Assembly (NCBI GenBank): GCA_964576925.1
Contig: CAZNWJ010000002.1
Span: forward strand, 429,198-493,197
Length of the DNA: 64,000 nt
Source of the DNA: JADJGC01 sp964576925
GTDB taxonomy: Bacteria > Zixibacteria > MSB-5A5 > CAIYYT01
Direction: 5' to 3'
Of this stretch, positions 26,326 to 35,688 are shown one piece after another. Position 1 is the stretch's first letter; each line of letters starts with the position of its first letter. Both the position numbers and the translations under genes were made by a program. A model generated the notes under the pieces. The model was not told where the DNA came from. It searched no databases and worked only from the letters and a program-made list of their open reading frames with translations.

Positions 26326-27884
26326 CAGATGGTTACAACCGCATTCTTGCCGCTGCCCTTGGCGAGGTACATGGCCTGGTCGACCAATTGCACCAGTTCG
26401 TCTTCGCTGTGCCCGTTGTCGGGGTAGGTCGTGATGCCGACCGAAACCGTTGCCTTCAACCTCGGGAACTTGATGCCGTCGCCAAAGGCCGAGTGTTCGA
26501 CCTCGGCGCGAATACGCTCGGCAATTAGCCTGGCATCGTCGTGGTCGGTCTGCGGCAGAATTATGATGAACTCCTCACCGCCATAGCGGGCAAGGACGTC
26601 GGTATCGCGGATATTGAGCGAGATGACCCTGACCACGCCGCGCAGCAGCATATTGCCGGCTTCATGTCCGTGCGTGTCGTTGACCCGCTTGAACCAGTCG
26701 AGATCAACCATAATCAGCGATAACGGCTGGTGGTAGCGCGTGGCGCGCTTGATTTCATCGTTCAGGCGTTCGGCAAAAAACCGATAGTTGTAGACGCCGG
26801 TCAGCTCGTCAATAATAACCATCTTTTCCAACTCGCCGTGCAGACGCGAGTTTTCGTAGGCCATTGCCGCCGAAGCCGCCAGGATCGAGGCGACCTTCTG
26901 GTCGATGTCGCTGAAGCGGTTGAGGCGGCTCGATTCCGCCTGCAGAATTCCGATCACGCGTCCGTGCGAAATCATCGGTACTATCATTGCGCTCTGAGCA
27001 TCCTTGATCGTGGGAATATACTGCGCCTCGTGGCGCAGATCAATCACTCTCCGCACCTGCGCCGACTTGACGACCTCGCCGATCACCCCCTCCATGGCGA
27101 TGATCTCGCGCAGGCCGGTGGTCTTTCGCACGCCGTCTTCCAGTCGTCCGCGTTCGTAGAGGTAGCCCTGATCGGGTGAACATAGCTGTATCGAGCACAT
27201 CTCGAACCCGAGGATCGAATCGACAATGTTCAAGACATCGCGCGTGATTCCCTGATCGTCGTGGATTTCCCCCAGCAATCGCGAAGTCTCGTAGATTTTC
27301 TCCACGCGCACCTGCGACCGCTCCAGTTCTGTCGTGCTCTCGTTCAGCGAATCGAGCAGCTTCAGTAGCTTTCCTTCTGATTCTTTCATATGCCGGGCCA
27401 CATAGCCGACCGCATAGGCGAAGAACCAGGCAAAGCTGACGCGCAACCCGAGCTCGATCGCGGAAATCTTGGTTAGCAGCTCGGGGTTGGAAACAATGTA
27501 CAGGATCGTTACGGCGAACGAGATACCGACGCAGAAATTCAAGCTGAAATAGTAAGCCGAGAACATGATGTTCAGGTAGTAGAGCAAGTAGAAACTCGAA
27601 TTGGCGCCGCCCGTAAATTTGATCAGGTAGGTGACAAAGATGACGTCGAAAATCAGCGAGTAGGTGAAGACTTCGGAAATGATCTTCGGCTTGAAGCGCC
27701 AGATCAGATAAAAGATCGCCAGGTGCAGCGCGAATATGATCATGCCGAAGCTGATCTCGCGCTGTACCGTCAGAGCGCCCGACGCTGAGAACATCCAGGA
27801 GATGACCGCGATCGCCGTAATGGCGCGCGAAGTCAGGTAGATGCTCTCCAGCCGGGGAAAGAGTGAGCGAATGGTACTGTTCAA
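26325..27884 (-). CDS. Membrane diguanylate cyclase (GAF-GGDEF)
   Basis: The 519-residue protein has six predicted N-terminal membrane segments (about residues 20-175), a short coiled region, a GAF domain (about 200-345) and a C-terminal GGDEF domain. The active-site signature is RYGGEEFIIILPQ (GGEEF near residue 434), preceded by DELTGVYNYRFF and DWFKRVNDTHGHEAGN. It should make cyclic di-GMP. I see no RxxD inhibitory site five residues before GGEEF. The start is TTG with a GGTGAAGG site upstream. It is the first gene of the nagZ-anmK-SpoIID-OmpA operon, an unusual partner for recycling enzymes. Confidence 0.92.
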   Translation of the reverse strand: MNSTIRSLFPRLESIYLTSRAITAIAVISWMFSASGALTVQREISFGMIIFALHLAIFYLIWRFKPKIISEVFTYSLIFDVIFVTYLIKFTGGANSSFYLLYYLNIMFSAYYFSLNFCVGISFAVTILYIVSNPELLTKISAIELGLRVSFAWFFAYAVGYVARHMKESEGKLLKLLDSLNESTTELERSQVRVEKIYETSRLLGEIHDDQGITRDVLNIVDSILGFEMCSIQLCSPDQGYLYERGRLEDGVRKTTGLREIIAMEGVIGEVVKSAQVRRVIDLRHEAQYIPTIKDAQSAMIVPMISHGRVIGILQAESSRLNRFSDIDQKVASILAASAAMAYENSRLHGELEKMVIIDELTGVYNYRFFAERLNDEIKRATRYHQPLSLIMVDLDWFKRVNDTHGHEAGNMLLRGVVRVISLNIRDTDVLARYGGEEFIIILPQTDHDDARLIAERIRAEVEHSAFGDGIKFPRLKATVSVGITTYPDNGHSEDELVQLVDQAMYLAKGSGKNAVVTI

Positions 27885-28011
27885 GCAGCCTTCACCCGAG
27901 TAAGATTCCCATCGATCGTATTATCGACAGGCGGGTATCAAGCCTTAATCGCTTATCTTTCAGGAAGTTATTACGAAGGGGCGAAGCCGTACAGACTCAG
28001 ATGATTATAAA

Positions 28012-28041
28012 GGAATAAGGGTGACGCCGTCACCCTATTCC
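28012..28041 (-). terminator. Terminator of the prolyl oligopeptidase gene
   Basis: A long hairpin (GGAATAGGGTGACG paired with CGTCACCCTTATTCC, one bulge) lies 29 bp past the stop and is followed on the minus strand by TTTATAAT. Confidence 0.75.
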
Positions 28042-28069
28042 CACCTGTTCGGATTGAAACGTTTTCGCG

Positions 28070-30199
28070 TTATTCGCTGATCGACAGCACTTTCATCAGG
28101 AAAGCATACTCAAAAGCGATCTCTTTGAAACGCTCGTAGCGGCCCGAAGCGCCGCCGTGACCGGCGCCCATATTGGTTTTCAGCAAGAGCAGATTCTTGT
28201 CTTTCTTTGTCGCCCGTAACTTGGCGCACCACTTTGCAGGCTCCCAATAGGCGACCCGGGGATCGTTCAGTCCTGCCGTTATCAACATCGGCGGGTAGTC
28301 GATGCCGCGAACGTTGTCGTAAGGCGAATACGCTTTCATGTAACCATAGTATTTCTCTTCCAGCGGATTGCCCCACTCTTCCCATTCAGTGACCGTCAAC
28401 GGGATCGTCGAGTCTGACATCGTGTTGATCACGTCAACGAATGGCACGTCGGCGACGACCGCTCCCCAGAGATCGGGGCGCATTGTGACGGCGGCTCCCA
28501 CGAGCAAGCCTCCGGCACTGGCGCCATAGGCCACGAGTTTCTTCTGGGCGCAGTACTTCTCTTTGACAAGATGTTCGGCGCAGGAGATGTAGTCGGTGAA
28601 GGTGTTCTTCTTACTCAAGAGTTTGCCGTTGTCATACCACTGGCGGCCCATCTCGCCGCCACCGCGCACCTGGGCAATCGCAAAGACGAATCCGCGATTG
28701 AGCAAGCTGATACGACTCACCGAAAACCACGGATCCTCGTTGCTGCCATAGGCGCCGTAGCCGTAGAGATACAGCGGGTTCGTTCCATCCTTGCTGAACT
28801 TGTCCTTCCGGTAGACCAACGCGATCGGCACTTCGACACCGTCGTCGGCCTTGGCGAAAATCCGCTCCGACTTGTAGAGGTCGGCATCGTAGCCGCTGGG
28901 GATCTCATCCTGCTTAAGCAGCGTGCGCTCGCGCGTATTCATGTCGTAATCATACACCGACTTCTGCGTCGTCAACGACTGGTAGATATAACGCACCACG
29001 CCGCTGTTGAAATCGGGGTTGCCGCCGAATACCGGATAACACGCGGCCTCCGGAAATTCGATGTTATGTTCCGACTTGTCGCTCAGTTTGACGACCTTGA
29101 GCTGGACAACGCCCCCCTGCCGCTGGTTGATCACGACGTAGTCCTTGAACACTTTCATCGTTTCGATCTTGGTGTCATCGCGATACGGTAAGAAATCTTC
29201 CCAATTGTTCATCCCCGGGCGGCGCGCCGGAGTGACCATGACCTTGAAGTTAAGGGCACCGTCGTTGGTAATGATGAAGAACAAATCGTCGTGCGGATAC
29301 ACATAGTACTCGACGCCGTCGCGGCGGCGCTCGACGACGCGGAAATCTTCGTAGGGCGTGGCGGCATCGACAAAGTACGCCTCGGAGGTCGTCTTGCTCC
29401 CGAGTTCAATGAAGATCCACTTCTTGTTGCGCGACAAACTCACGCCGAGAAAGAAGTGATCATCCGGCTCGACGAACACCGTGCGGTCGGTCTTGGCGTC
29501 GCTGCCGAGAGTGTGACGCTTGACCTGAAACGGTCTGTAGGTTTCGTCGAGGATGTCGTAGAAGAGTGTCTGATTGTCCGCCGCCCAGGCGACGCTGTTG
29601 CCGACCTCCGGGATCTGGTCGGCCAGCAATTGCCCCGTCGCGAGGTCTTTGACGTAAAGCGTGTAGACTTCGCCGCCGGTGTTGTCTACCGAGTAGGCCA
29701 ACAATTGGTGATTCGGGCTGACCTCGAACGCGCCGACACTGAGGTACTCTTTCCCGGCCGCCAAGAGATTCTCATCAAGAATGATCTCTTCCGGCGCTTC
29801 CAGGCTCCCTTTCTTGCGACAGTGAATCTGGTATTCCTTGCCCTGCTCGGTGCGCGAGTAGTAATAGTAGTCGTCGATCTTCTCCGGAACGCTCGAATCG
29901 TCTTCCTTGATGCGCCCGATGATTTCCTGGAACAGCTTCTCCTGCAGCGGCTCGGTGTCCTTCATGATTGCTGCGGTGTACTCATTCTCCGTCTCGAGGT
30001 AATCGATTACATCCGGATCGGACTTGTCGCGCAGCCAGAAATAGTTGTCGACACGAACGTCGCCGAAGGACGTGTCCACCTTCGCAATCGTGGTAGCGAC
30101 CGGCGGGGTTAATTCCTGGGCGACGGCCAACGTTGAAGTGGCGATTGTTAGAATTAGCAACGTGAACCAAATTGGAAAACTACAGAATCTTGAAAACAT
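28070..30199 (-). CDS. Exported prolyl oligopeptidase family protein (S9A)
   Basis: The 709-residue S9A serine peptidase has a signal peptide (about residues 1-28, WFTLLILTIATSTLAVA). A seven-bladed propeller (about 80-430) caps an alpha/beta-hydrolase domain. The nucleophile motif is YGASAGGLL (Ser561); Asp is near AGLNDPRV and His in GAGHGGASGR. The family-typical YGYGAYG and VRGGGEMGRQW are present. It most resembles oligopeptidase B/prolyl oligopeptidase, but unlike the classical cytosolic enzymes it appears exported. It stands alone, with a strong hairpin terminator. Confidence 0.93.
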   Translation of the reverse strand: MFSRFCSFPIWFTLLILTIATSTLAVAQELTPPVATTIAKVDTSFGDVRVDNYFWLRDKSDPDVIDYLETENEYTAAIMKDTEPLQEKLFQEIIGRIKEDDSSVPEKIDDYYYYSRTEQGKEYQIHCRKKGSLEAPEEIILDENLLAAGKEYLSVGAFEVSPNHQLLAYSVDNTGGEVYTLYVKDLATGQLLADQIPEVGNSVAWAADNQTLFYDILDETYRPFQVKRHTLGSDAKTDRTVFVEPDDHFFLGVSLSRNKKWIFIELGSKTTSEAYFVDAATPYEDFRVVERRRDGVEYYVYPHDDLFFIITNDGALNFKVMVTPARRPGMNNWEDFLPYRDDTKIETMKVFKDYVVINQRQGGVVQLKVVKLSDKSEHNIEFPEAACYPVFGGNPDFNSGVVRYIYQSLTTQKSVYDYDMNTRERTLLKQDEIPSGYDADLYKSERIFAKADDGVEVPIALVYRKDKFSKDGTNPLYLYGYGAYGSNEDPWFSVSRISLLNRGFVFAIAQVRGGGEMGRQWYDNGKLLSKKNTFTDYISCAEHLVKEKYCAQKKLVAYGASAGGLLVGAAVTMRPDLWGAVVADVPFVDVINTMSDSTIPLTVTEWEEWGNPLEEKYYGYMKAYSPYDNVRGIDYPPMLITAGLNDPRVAYWEPAKWCAKLRATKKDKNLLLLKTNMGAGHGGASGRYERFKEIAFEYAFLMKVLSISE

Positions 30200-30319
30200 C
30201 TCTTCCTCCGCATCTGATAGCGGTTAATACGATTGTCGGGAGGAGAAGGTACGGATTTCCGTCGCGCTGGAAAAGTCCGAATTCTGCAATATAGTCGAGT
30301 CGGGACTCAATGAATTGCC

Positions 30320-30349
30320 TTGACGCGCTTGGAAATCGCAGTGTATACT
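30320..30349 (+). promoter_or_regulatory. Sigma70-like promoter of the unknown exported protein
   Basis: TTGACG (30320-30325) and TATACT (30344-30349) are 18 bp apart, placing the transcript start about 75 bp before the ATG at 30430. Confidence 0.6.
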
Positions 30350-30429
30350 AAGATTGCATCAGCTTCGAGTATGCAAGCTTATCCGAGCCAGTGTTTGCGC
30401 CGCGCCGATGATTCAGAAGGGAGTGCCTG

Positions 30430-31341
30430 ATGACCAAAGCTCCAACGGTAGTACTCCGATTCGCCGTAGCCATATCCTGTCTCATCATCTTCGCAGTGAA
30501 GCCTTCGACCGCTACCGAGGCGGTTAGCCGCCCCTACAATTTAGACGCCGATCTCGAATTTATATTGCCCGATACGATTGTCGTCGGCGAGACGTTCCAA
30601 GTGACCTTCAATGTCAAGATCAAGCAGTCGATCACACACTACAACGAGGTACCAGACAAGATAAGCATCCTGCTTCCCCGTTGCTGTGTTCTGGACTCGG
30701 GACAAACGGAGTGGCACGGTCGCCTCGATAAGGGCTCGGTTGTATCGCTGGTCTTGAGGGCCCGCGCTGTGCATGGCTGCTACGAGTTCTTCCAAGGGTT
30801 CGTCAGCGCCGCGTGTAGCCCTTCTCATTCGCGCCTCTTCAACACACGCGGAAGGATAACCTCTCGCTACTATCGGATATTGGGACCGTCCGAGGTGATA
30901 TCTGCTCAACCGGATAGCTTGAGCATAAGAGTTGCCGACACGCATGAACCGCACCGGCGGCTGAAGTTATTACCAATGAGCGACTCGCTTAGACGGCTAC
31001 TCGACTCGAATATTCATTGGCAGCCTCGCGAGGTTAAGCTGATGGCTCCTCGCAACAACCAGGTGCTTTGGTTGGACTCGCTTCGAACTCTTGCGGCAGT
31101 GATTTCCTATTTTGACAGCACCGAGAATTGGCTGTACATCGCAGACAATAGTCAGGGCGACGTCGTCAGGCGCGACTCCCGACTGCCCTTTGTCTGCAAG
31201 TCCCTGACGCAAGGATTAGAAGTCGAGCGTGCCCAAGATCGAACCTGCAAGATCACGATGGAGGATGGCCTCAACGAAGGGAAGGTCGAGATTCATATAG
31301 GCACAGACGCCTTCATTGTAACCGTGAAAAGACGACGATGA
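30430..31341 (+). CDS. Unknown exported protein (303 aa)
   Basis: I do not recognise a family. The N-terminus is a signal peptide (about residues 1-33, VAISCLIIFAVKPSTATEA). The next 115 residues look beta-rich (FILPDTIVVGETFQVTFNVKI, VVSLVLRARAVHGCYEFF) and contain four cysteines (RCC, GCY, AACS). The second half is mixed, with a short WLYIADNS stretch. An AAGGGAG site precedes the ATG, and a clear promoter lies upstream. It is convergent with htpX, whose terminator hairpin lies between them. Confidence 0.75.
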   Translation: MTKAPTVVLRFAVAISCLIIFAVKPSTATEAVSRPYNLDADLEFILPDTIVVGETFQVTFNVKIKQSITHYNEVPDKISILLPRCCVLDSGQTEWHGRLDKGSVVSLVLRARAVHGCYEFFQGFVSAACSPSHSRLFNTRGRITSRYYRILGPSEVISAQPDSLSIRVADTHEPHRRLKLLPMSDSLRRLLDSNIHWQPREVKLMAPRNNQVLWLDSLRTLAAVISYFDSTENWLYIADNSQGDVVRRDSRLPFVCKSLTQGLEVERAQDRTCKITMEDGLNEGKVEIHIGTDAFIVTVKRRR

Positions 31342-31352
31342 CAGGCTGAACA

Positions 31353-31390
31353 CAAAAAAAGCGGCCAACCTCTCGATCAGCCGCTTGCAT
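31353..31390 (-). terminator. Terminator of htpX
   Basis: AAGCGGC and GCCGCTT arms with a 14-nt loop run into seven T on the minus strand, 37 bp past the htpX stop. It may act in both directions for the convergent genes. Confidence 0.85.
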
Positions 31391-31422
31391 CTTATTCCAA
31401 GACTCTGAATACTATTTGCGCC

Positions 31423-32280
31423 TTACCCCGTATATCCCAGCCGCATCTCTTCCAGGCGCCGAACGCGTTCTTCCATCGGCGGGTGTGTCGAAAACAGGCT
31501 GGTCAGACCGCCGCGCCCAAAGAGCGGATTGACGATAAACATGTGCGCTGTCGCCGGTGTGGCGTTCATCGGCACGCGTTGCGAGGCGTTATGAAGTTTC
31601 TTCAGCGCGTTTGCCAGATCGCGCGGATTGCCGTGAAACTTGGCGCCGCCGGCATCGGCCAGATACTCGCGCGAGCGCGAAATTGCCATCTGAATCATCA
31701 TCGCCGCAATCGGCGCAATAATCGCCATTACCAGCACGCCCAACCCACCGCCGCCGCGCTCGTCATCCGAGCGGCCGCCGCCGAAAATGGCCGCGAATTG
31801 CGCCATGTTCGCGATCATCGAAATCGCGCCGGCAAACACCGCCGCAATCGTCCCGATCAGGATATCGCGATGCTTGATATGCGCCAATTCGTGCCCGATC
31901 ACGCCGCGCAGTTCGTTTTCGTCGAGGATGCGCATGATCCCGCTGGTCACGGCCACCGCAGCGTTCTGGGGATTGCGCCCCGTCGCAAAAGCATTCGGCG
32001 TGTCGTTCGGGATGATGTACACCTTCGGCATCGGCAATTGCGCCCGCTGCGACAACTCGCGCACCATGTTGTACAGGCGCGGCTGCTCGGCCTCGGTGAC
32101 CGGCTGCGCCTTGTACATCTTCAGCACCAGCTTGTCGGAAAACCAGTAGGTGAAAACGTTCATCAAGAGGGCGAACACAAAGGCGATTATCATGCCGCCC
32201 TGGCCGCCGAACATGTAACCAAGCCCGACCGCCAGCACCATCAGCAGCGCCATCAGGAACGTGGTTTTCATCGTGTTCAT
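31423..32280 (-). CDS. htpX: Membrane zinc metalloprotease HtpX
   Basis: HtpX is an inner-membrane M48 protease for membrane-protein quality control. The 285-residue product has two N-terminal hydrophobic segments, the zinc motif GHELAHIKHRD (HELAH at residues 130-134), two further membrane segments, and the third-ligand region SREYLADAGGAKFHGNP. It ends with the FSTHPPMEERVRRLEEM tail typical of the family. I choose ATG 32280, with GGAGG 11 nt upstream; a GTG at 32298 would include the ribosome site itself. Confidence 0.95.
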   Translation of the reverse strand: MNTMKTTFLMALLMVLAVGLGYMFGGQGGMIIAFVFALLMNVFTYWFSDKLVLKMYKAQPVTEAEQPRLYNMVRELSQRAQLPMPKVYIIPNDTPNAFATGRNPQNAAVAVTSGIMRILDENELRGVIGHELAHIKHRDILIGTIAAVFAGAISMIANMAQFAAIFGGGRSDDERGGGGLGVLVMAIIAPIAAMMIQMAISRSREYLADAGGAKFHGNPRDLANALKKLHNASQRVPMNATPATAHMFIVNPLFGRGGLTSLFSTHPPMEERVRRLEEMRLGYTG

Positions 32281-32490
32281 TCTATTCTCAACCTCCACTC
32301 TGTCTAACTCATCGGCAATCCGTCATTCGCACTGCCGTTCATCGCATTTAACGAATTGCGCCCCGATCTTGTTCCAGAAACCGGATCGGCCACAATCACG
32401 TTGTTGATTATACGCTTCTTGAAAGGCTGCCCGCCAATTGAATCGGTTATCTCTTTGGGTTACTTGAGCTTGTATAGAGGCGAAATCTTA

Positions 32491-33093
32491 CTAGAACTCC
32501 ACCCGCCCCTCCAGCGCCTTCGCCAGGGTTTGGCTGTCGGCAAACTGCAGGTCGGTTCCGACCGGAAGGCCGCGCGCAATCCGCGTGACCTTGATGCCCA
32601 GCGGGTGAATCAATTTCGCAATATAGATAGCAGTCGCTTCTCCTTCGGTGTCGGGTGAGGTCGCCAATATCACCTCGCTCACATTACCCTTGAGTCGCTC
32701 AAGTAGTTGGCGAATCTTGAGATCATCCGGCCCTACGCCATCGAGCGGCGAAAGTACACCGCCAAGGACGTGATAGACCCCGCGGTACGCCTCGCCCTTT
32801 TCCAGCGCCATCAGATCGTGCGCCTCCTCGACCACGCAGATCTTCGTGGCGTCGCGCTGCGTGTCGGCGCAGATACGACAGGGATCGGAATCGGTCAGGT
32901 TGCAGCAGATCGAGCACTCCTTGACCTTGATCTTGACATCGGTAATCAACTGCGCCAATTCGTCCGACTGATCTTTCGGCAGCTTGAGAATATAGAACGC
33001 CAACCGCTGCGCCGATTTGCGCCCGACCCCGGGCATGCGTGACAAGCGGTTGATCAGCTTTTCCAGCGTATCTGATGTCGGCAACTGCTTCAT
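32491..33093 (-). CDS. recR: Recombination mediator protein RecR
   Basis: RecR acts with RecF and RecO to load RecA at gaps. The 200-residue product has the helix-hairpin-helix MPGVGRKSAQRLAFYIL, a four-cysteine zinc finger (CSICC then CRIC), and a TOPRIM domain (CVVEEAHDLMALEKG, VILATSPDTEGEATA). I place the start at ATG 33093 (MKQLPTSDTLEKLI), where family homology begins, although the frame is open to 33132. It is the last gene of the conserved SRP RNA-dnaX-ybaB-recR cluster. Confidence 0.97.
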   Translation of the reverse strand: MKQLPTSDTLEKLINRLSRMPGVGRKSAQRLAFYILKLPKDQSDELAQLITDVKIKVKECSICCNLTDSDPCRICADTQRDATKICVVEEAHDLMALEKGEAYRGVYHVLGGVLSPLDGVGPDDLKIRQLLERLKGNVSEVILATSPDTEGEATAIYIAKLIHPLGIKVTRIARGLPVGTDLQFADSQTLAKALEGRVEF

Positions 33094-33216
33094 CGCTCTT
33101 CTCGCACTGTGATGAGTCTCGTCACTTTCCACACCAGCGGTTTCTTGATCATCAACTCCCCAAATTCAATTCCCCCTTAGCAAAGGGGGTTAGGGGGTTG
33201 TACTTAACTCCTCCGC

Positions 33217-33543
33217 CTACAGCCCCAGATTCCCCAGACCCGGTATGTTCAATCCACCGGTCAGCGAACTCATCGTGTCCGCCTGAAGTTGCTGCGCCTG
33301 TTGCTGGGCCTGCGTGACGGCCGAAACGATCATCTCTTCGATCATCTCGACATCGCTCTCCTTGAGCACCTCCGGGTCGATCTTGACTTCCTTGAGATCG
33401 CCCTTGCCGGTAACCACAGCTTTGACCATGCCGCCGCCGGCAGAGGCCTCGACGCGTTTGTTGTTCAGTTCTTCCTGAAGCTCAGCCAGCTTGGCCTGCA
33501 TCTTCTGGACTTGTTTCATCATGTCGCCAAAACCTTTGGCCAT
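33217..33543 (-). CDS. ybaB: Nucleoid-associated protein YbaB/EbfC
   Basis: A 108-residue dimeric DNA-binding protein of the YbaB/EbfC family. It has the N-terminal helix MMKQVQKMQAKLAELQEEL, the strand motif VEASAGGGMVKAVVTGKGDL, KIDPEVL and MIEEMIVSAVTQAQQ. It lies between dnaX and recR, 24 bp after the dnaX stop, as in many bacteria. Confidence 0.97.
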   Translation of the reverse strand: MAKGFGDMMKQVQKMQAKLAELQEELNNKRVEASAGGGMVKAVVTGKGDLKEVKIDPEVLKESDVEMIEEMIVSAVTQAQQQAQQLQADTMSSLTGGLNIPGLGNLGL

Positions 33544-33567
33544 GCAAATCTCCTCTATCGCTGGTCT

Positions 33568-35271
33568 CTATTTTTCTTCCAAATCGCGCCGCGCCGTGAC
33601 TTCGGCATCAAACACTTCCAGCGCCTTCGCCACCAAAGGGTGTTCCGCTTTCTCCGAGTCTGAGAACATCACGCCCATGCCCTGCCCGCCGTTGCCGCCG
33701 TTGCCGCCGTTTCCGGTCTTGTGAGTCCAGGTGTTGTCGACAATAAACTGGAAACGGTAATCACGTCCGCTCACTTGCTTAACAACTTGCTCGAGAATTT
33801 GTTGCAGCGCGCGATCCTGAAAATAGCGTACGTGCACTTCTCCCATGCGATCGAATGCGACCGTCAGTTTGTTACCCTCCACCGACCGCGGCTGCGCGAG
33901 CGAGAGTTTGATTTGCAGGTTGCGATGCACCGGCTTGAGCGCCGTCAGAAAACTTTGCCAGAGGGACGTCAAATCGACCTGAGCCGCATCCGGCGGCGGT
34001 TCCGGTATCGGTGCACGTTCGGGCTGGGGAGCCGGTTCCGCGGATTTGGTCAACGTAATGGGCTGAGCGATGGCCGGCGGAGTTACCGATTTTTTTTTCG
34101 CCTCGGCCGTCGTCGTGCCGGCTGCCGGTTTCGTGCTGGTACCGCCCGTGAGCGCCTTGAGCGCCGACTCGATGCTGATCGAGTCCTCCATTTGCATCAA
34201 CTTGAGCATCGTCAATTCGAGGTTGATCACCGGGTCAAAGCCGTCGCGGATTTTTTCTTCCAGAGCGACAAGCAAGTTCTGGATTCTCAGCAGATCATTC
34301 AGCGCGTAGCCGGCTGTTTGGCGGCGGTAGTCTTCGGCTTCCTCAGCCGTCACACCGTAGTCCGTTCCCAATTCCGGCGCTGCCTTGAAGACCAGCATCA
34401 TTCTGATCTCTTCCTGGAATCCGCGCACAAATTCCGCCGCGCCAACGCCTGATTTCAACACTTGGTCAATCCGGCTGATAATTCCCGCCGCATTCTTTTC
34501 CCGAATCAGAGTGAGCAGTGCGCGATACTCGCTGCGCGGCAAAATGCCCAGCGCCTCGGTGAGCAACTTCATATCGATCTGGTCGTGCTGCCAGGAAGCG
34601 ACCTGGTCGAGAATTGAAAGCGCATCCCGCAACGAGCCGTCGCCGCGCCGTGCCAATTCGGCGGTTGCATCTTCGGTAATCTTGAGATTCTCTTTTTCGG
34701 CGATACTGCGCAGGGCGGCGCGCAACTCATCTTCGGGAATCCGCTTAAAATCATAGCGCTGGCAGCGAGAAAGAATTGTCTGCGGGACCTTGTGCGCTTC
34801 AGTGGTTGCAAATACGAACACCGCGTGCGCCGGCGGTTCTTCCAGAGTCTTGAGCAGCGCATCAAACGCCGAACCGCTCAGGCGGTGGACTTCGTCGATG
34901 ATATAGACTTTATGTTTGCCGCTGACCGGGGCGTACTTGATCGATTCGCGCAACTCGCGCACGTCATCGACCGATGTGTGCGAGGCCGCATCGATTTCCA
35001 GCACGTCGAGCGACCGCCCCTTGATAATCCCGACGCAGGAATCGCACTCATCGCAAGGCTCGGAGCCGCGGGGGTTGGCGCAATTGAGCCGCTTGGCGAG
35101 TATGCGCGCCACCGTCGTCTTTCCCGTACCGCGCACGCCGCAGAACAAATAGGCCTGCGCGATCCGGTCATGCTCGATCGCACGCGTCAGCGTCTCCGAG
35201 ACGTGTTTCTGCGCCAAAACCTCGGAAAATTTCTGTGGACGATACTTGCGAGAAAAGACGTAATAGCTCAT
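33568..35271 (-). CDS. dnaX: DNA polymerase III subunit gamma/tau
   Basis: DnaX is the clamp-loader ATPase. The 567-residue tau form has Walker A GVRGTGKTTVA (near residue 45), the four-cysteine zinc module CANPRGSEPCDECDSC, Walker B IIDEVHRLS, the SRC sensor LSRCQRYDF, domain III to about residue 370, then a Pro/Ala-rich linker and a C-terminal tau domain. At codons 392-394 (AAA AAA AAA) the gene has a run of nine A; one base fewer leads at once to AAT CGG TAA, which would yield a gamma-like protein of about 395 residues. It heads the dnaX-ybaB-recR operon. Confidence 0.97.
   Translation of the reverse strand: MSYYVFSRKYRPQKFSEVLAQKHVSETLTRAIEHDRIAQAYLFCGVRGTGKTTVARILAKRLNCANPRGSEPCDECDSCVGIIKGRSLDVLEIDAASHTSVDDVRELRESIKYAPVSGKHKVYIIDEVHRLSGSAFDALLKTLEEPPAHAVFVFATTEAHKVPQTILSRCQRYDFKRIPEDELRAALRSIAEKENLKITEDATAELARRGDGSLRDALSILDQVASWQHDQIDMKLLTEALGILPRSEYRALLTLIREKNAAGIISRIDQVLKSGVGAAEFVRGFQEEIRMMLVFKAAPELGTDYGVTAEEAEDYRRQTAGYALNDLLRIQNLLVALEEKIRDGFDPVINLELTMLKLMQMEDSISIESALKALTGGTSTKPAAGTTTAEAKKKSVTPPAIAQPITLTKSAEPAPQPERAPIPEPPPDAAQVDLTSLWQSFLTALKPVHRNLQIKLSLAQPRSVEGNKLTVAFDRMGEVHVRYFQDRALQQILEQVVKQVSGRDYRFQFIVDNTWTHKTGNGGNGGNGGQGMGVMFSDSEKAEHPLVAKALEVFDAEVTARRDLEEK
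34090..34098 (-). promoter_or_regulatory. A9 slippery run in dnaX
   Basis: Nine consecutive A on the coding strand span codons 392-394, just after the ATPase/oligomerisation region. A transcript with 8 A meets UAA two codons later; one with 10 A reads on for about 95 codons. Thermus thermophilus dnaX makes gamma by transcriptional slippage at a run of nine A, so a similar recoding site is plausible. Confidence 0.6.
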
Positions 35272-35377
35272 TGGCCTGAAGTGGAGTTCACCCTCGTTTC
35301 CTATCCGCCGTGTGACTCTGAGCGCCTTCGAATTGCCCGCCGCAAACTCGGCCTCATCGTAAGCTGTCCGGGAAGAA

Positions 35378-35483
<106 letters not shown>

Positions 35484-35688
35484 TGCCTCCCAGACCAGGA
35501 GAGAACGGGCGACTATCCGGTCGCGCGCTCTCCGATGCAGCCTGCCGCCGGCAGTGACGCTCATCCGATGACGACCAAGCTGCGCCGACAGCATGCCCAT
35601 CGATAATACTCGCCCTGCCGTCAGGCGTCAATCGCTATTTTGATCGCGCAGTGCCGGCGATAGAGTCGTAAACAGGTTCGCTTTGTCC

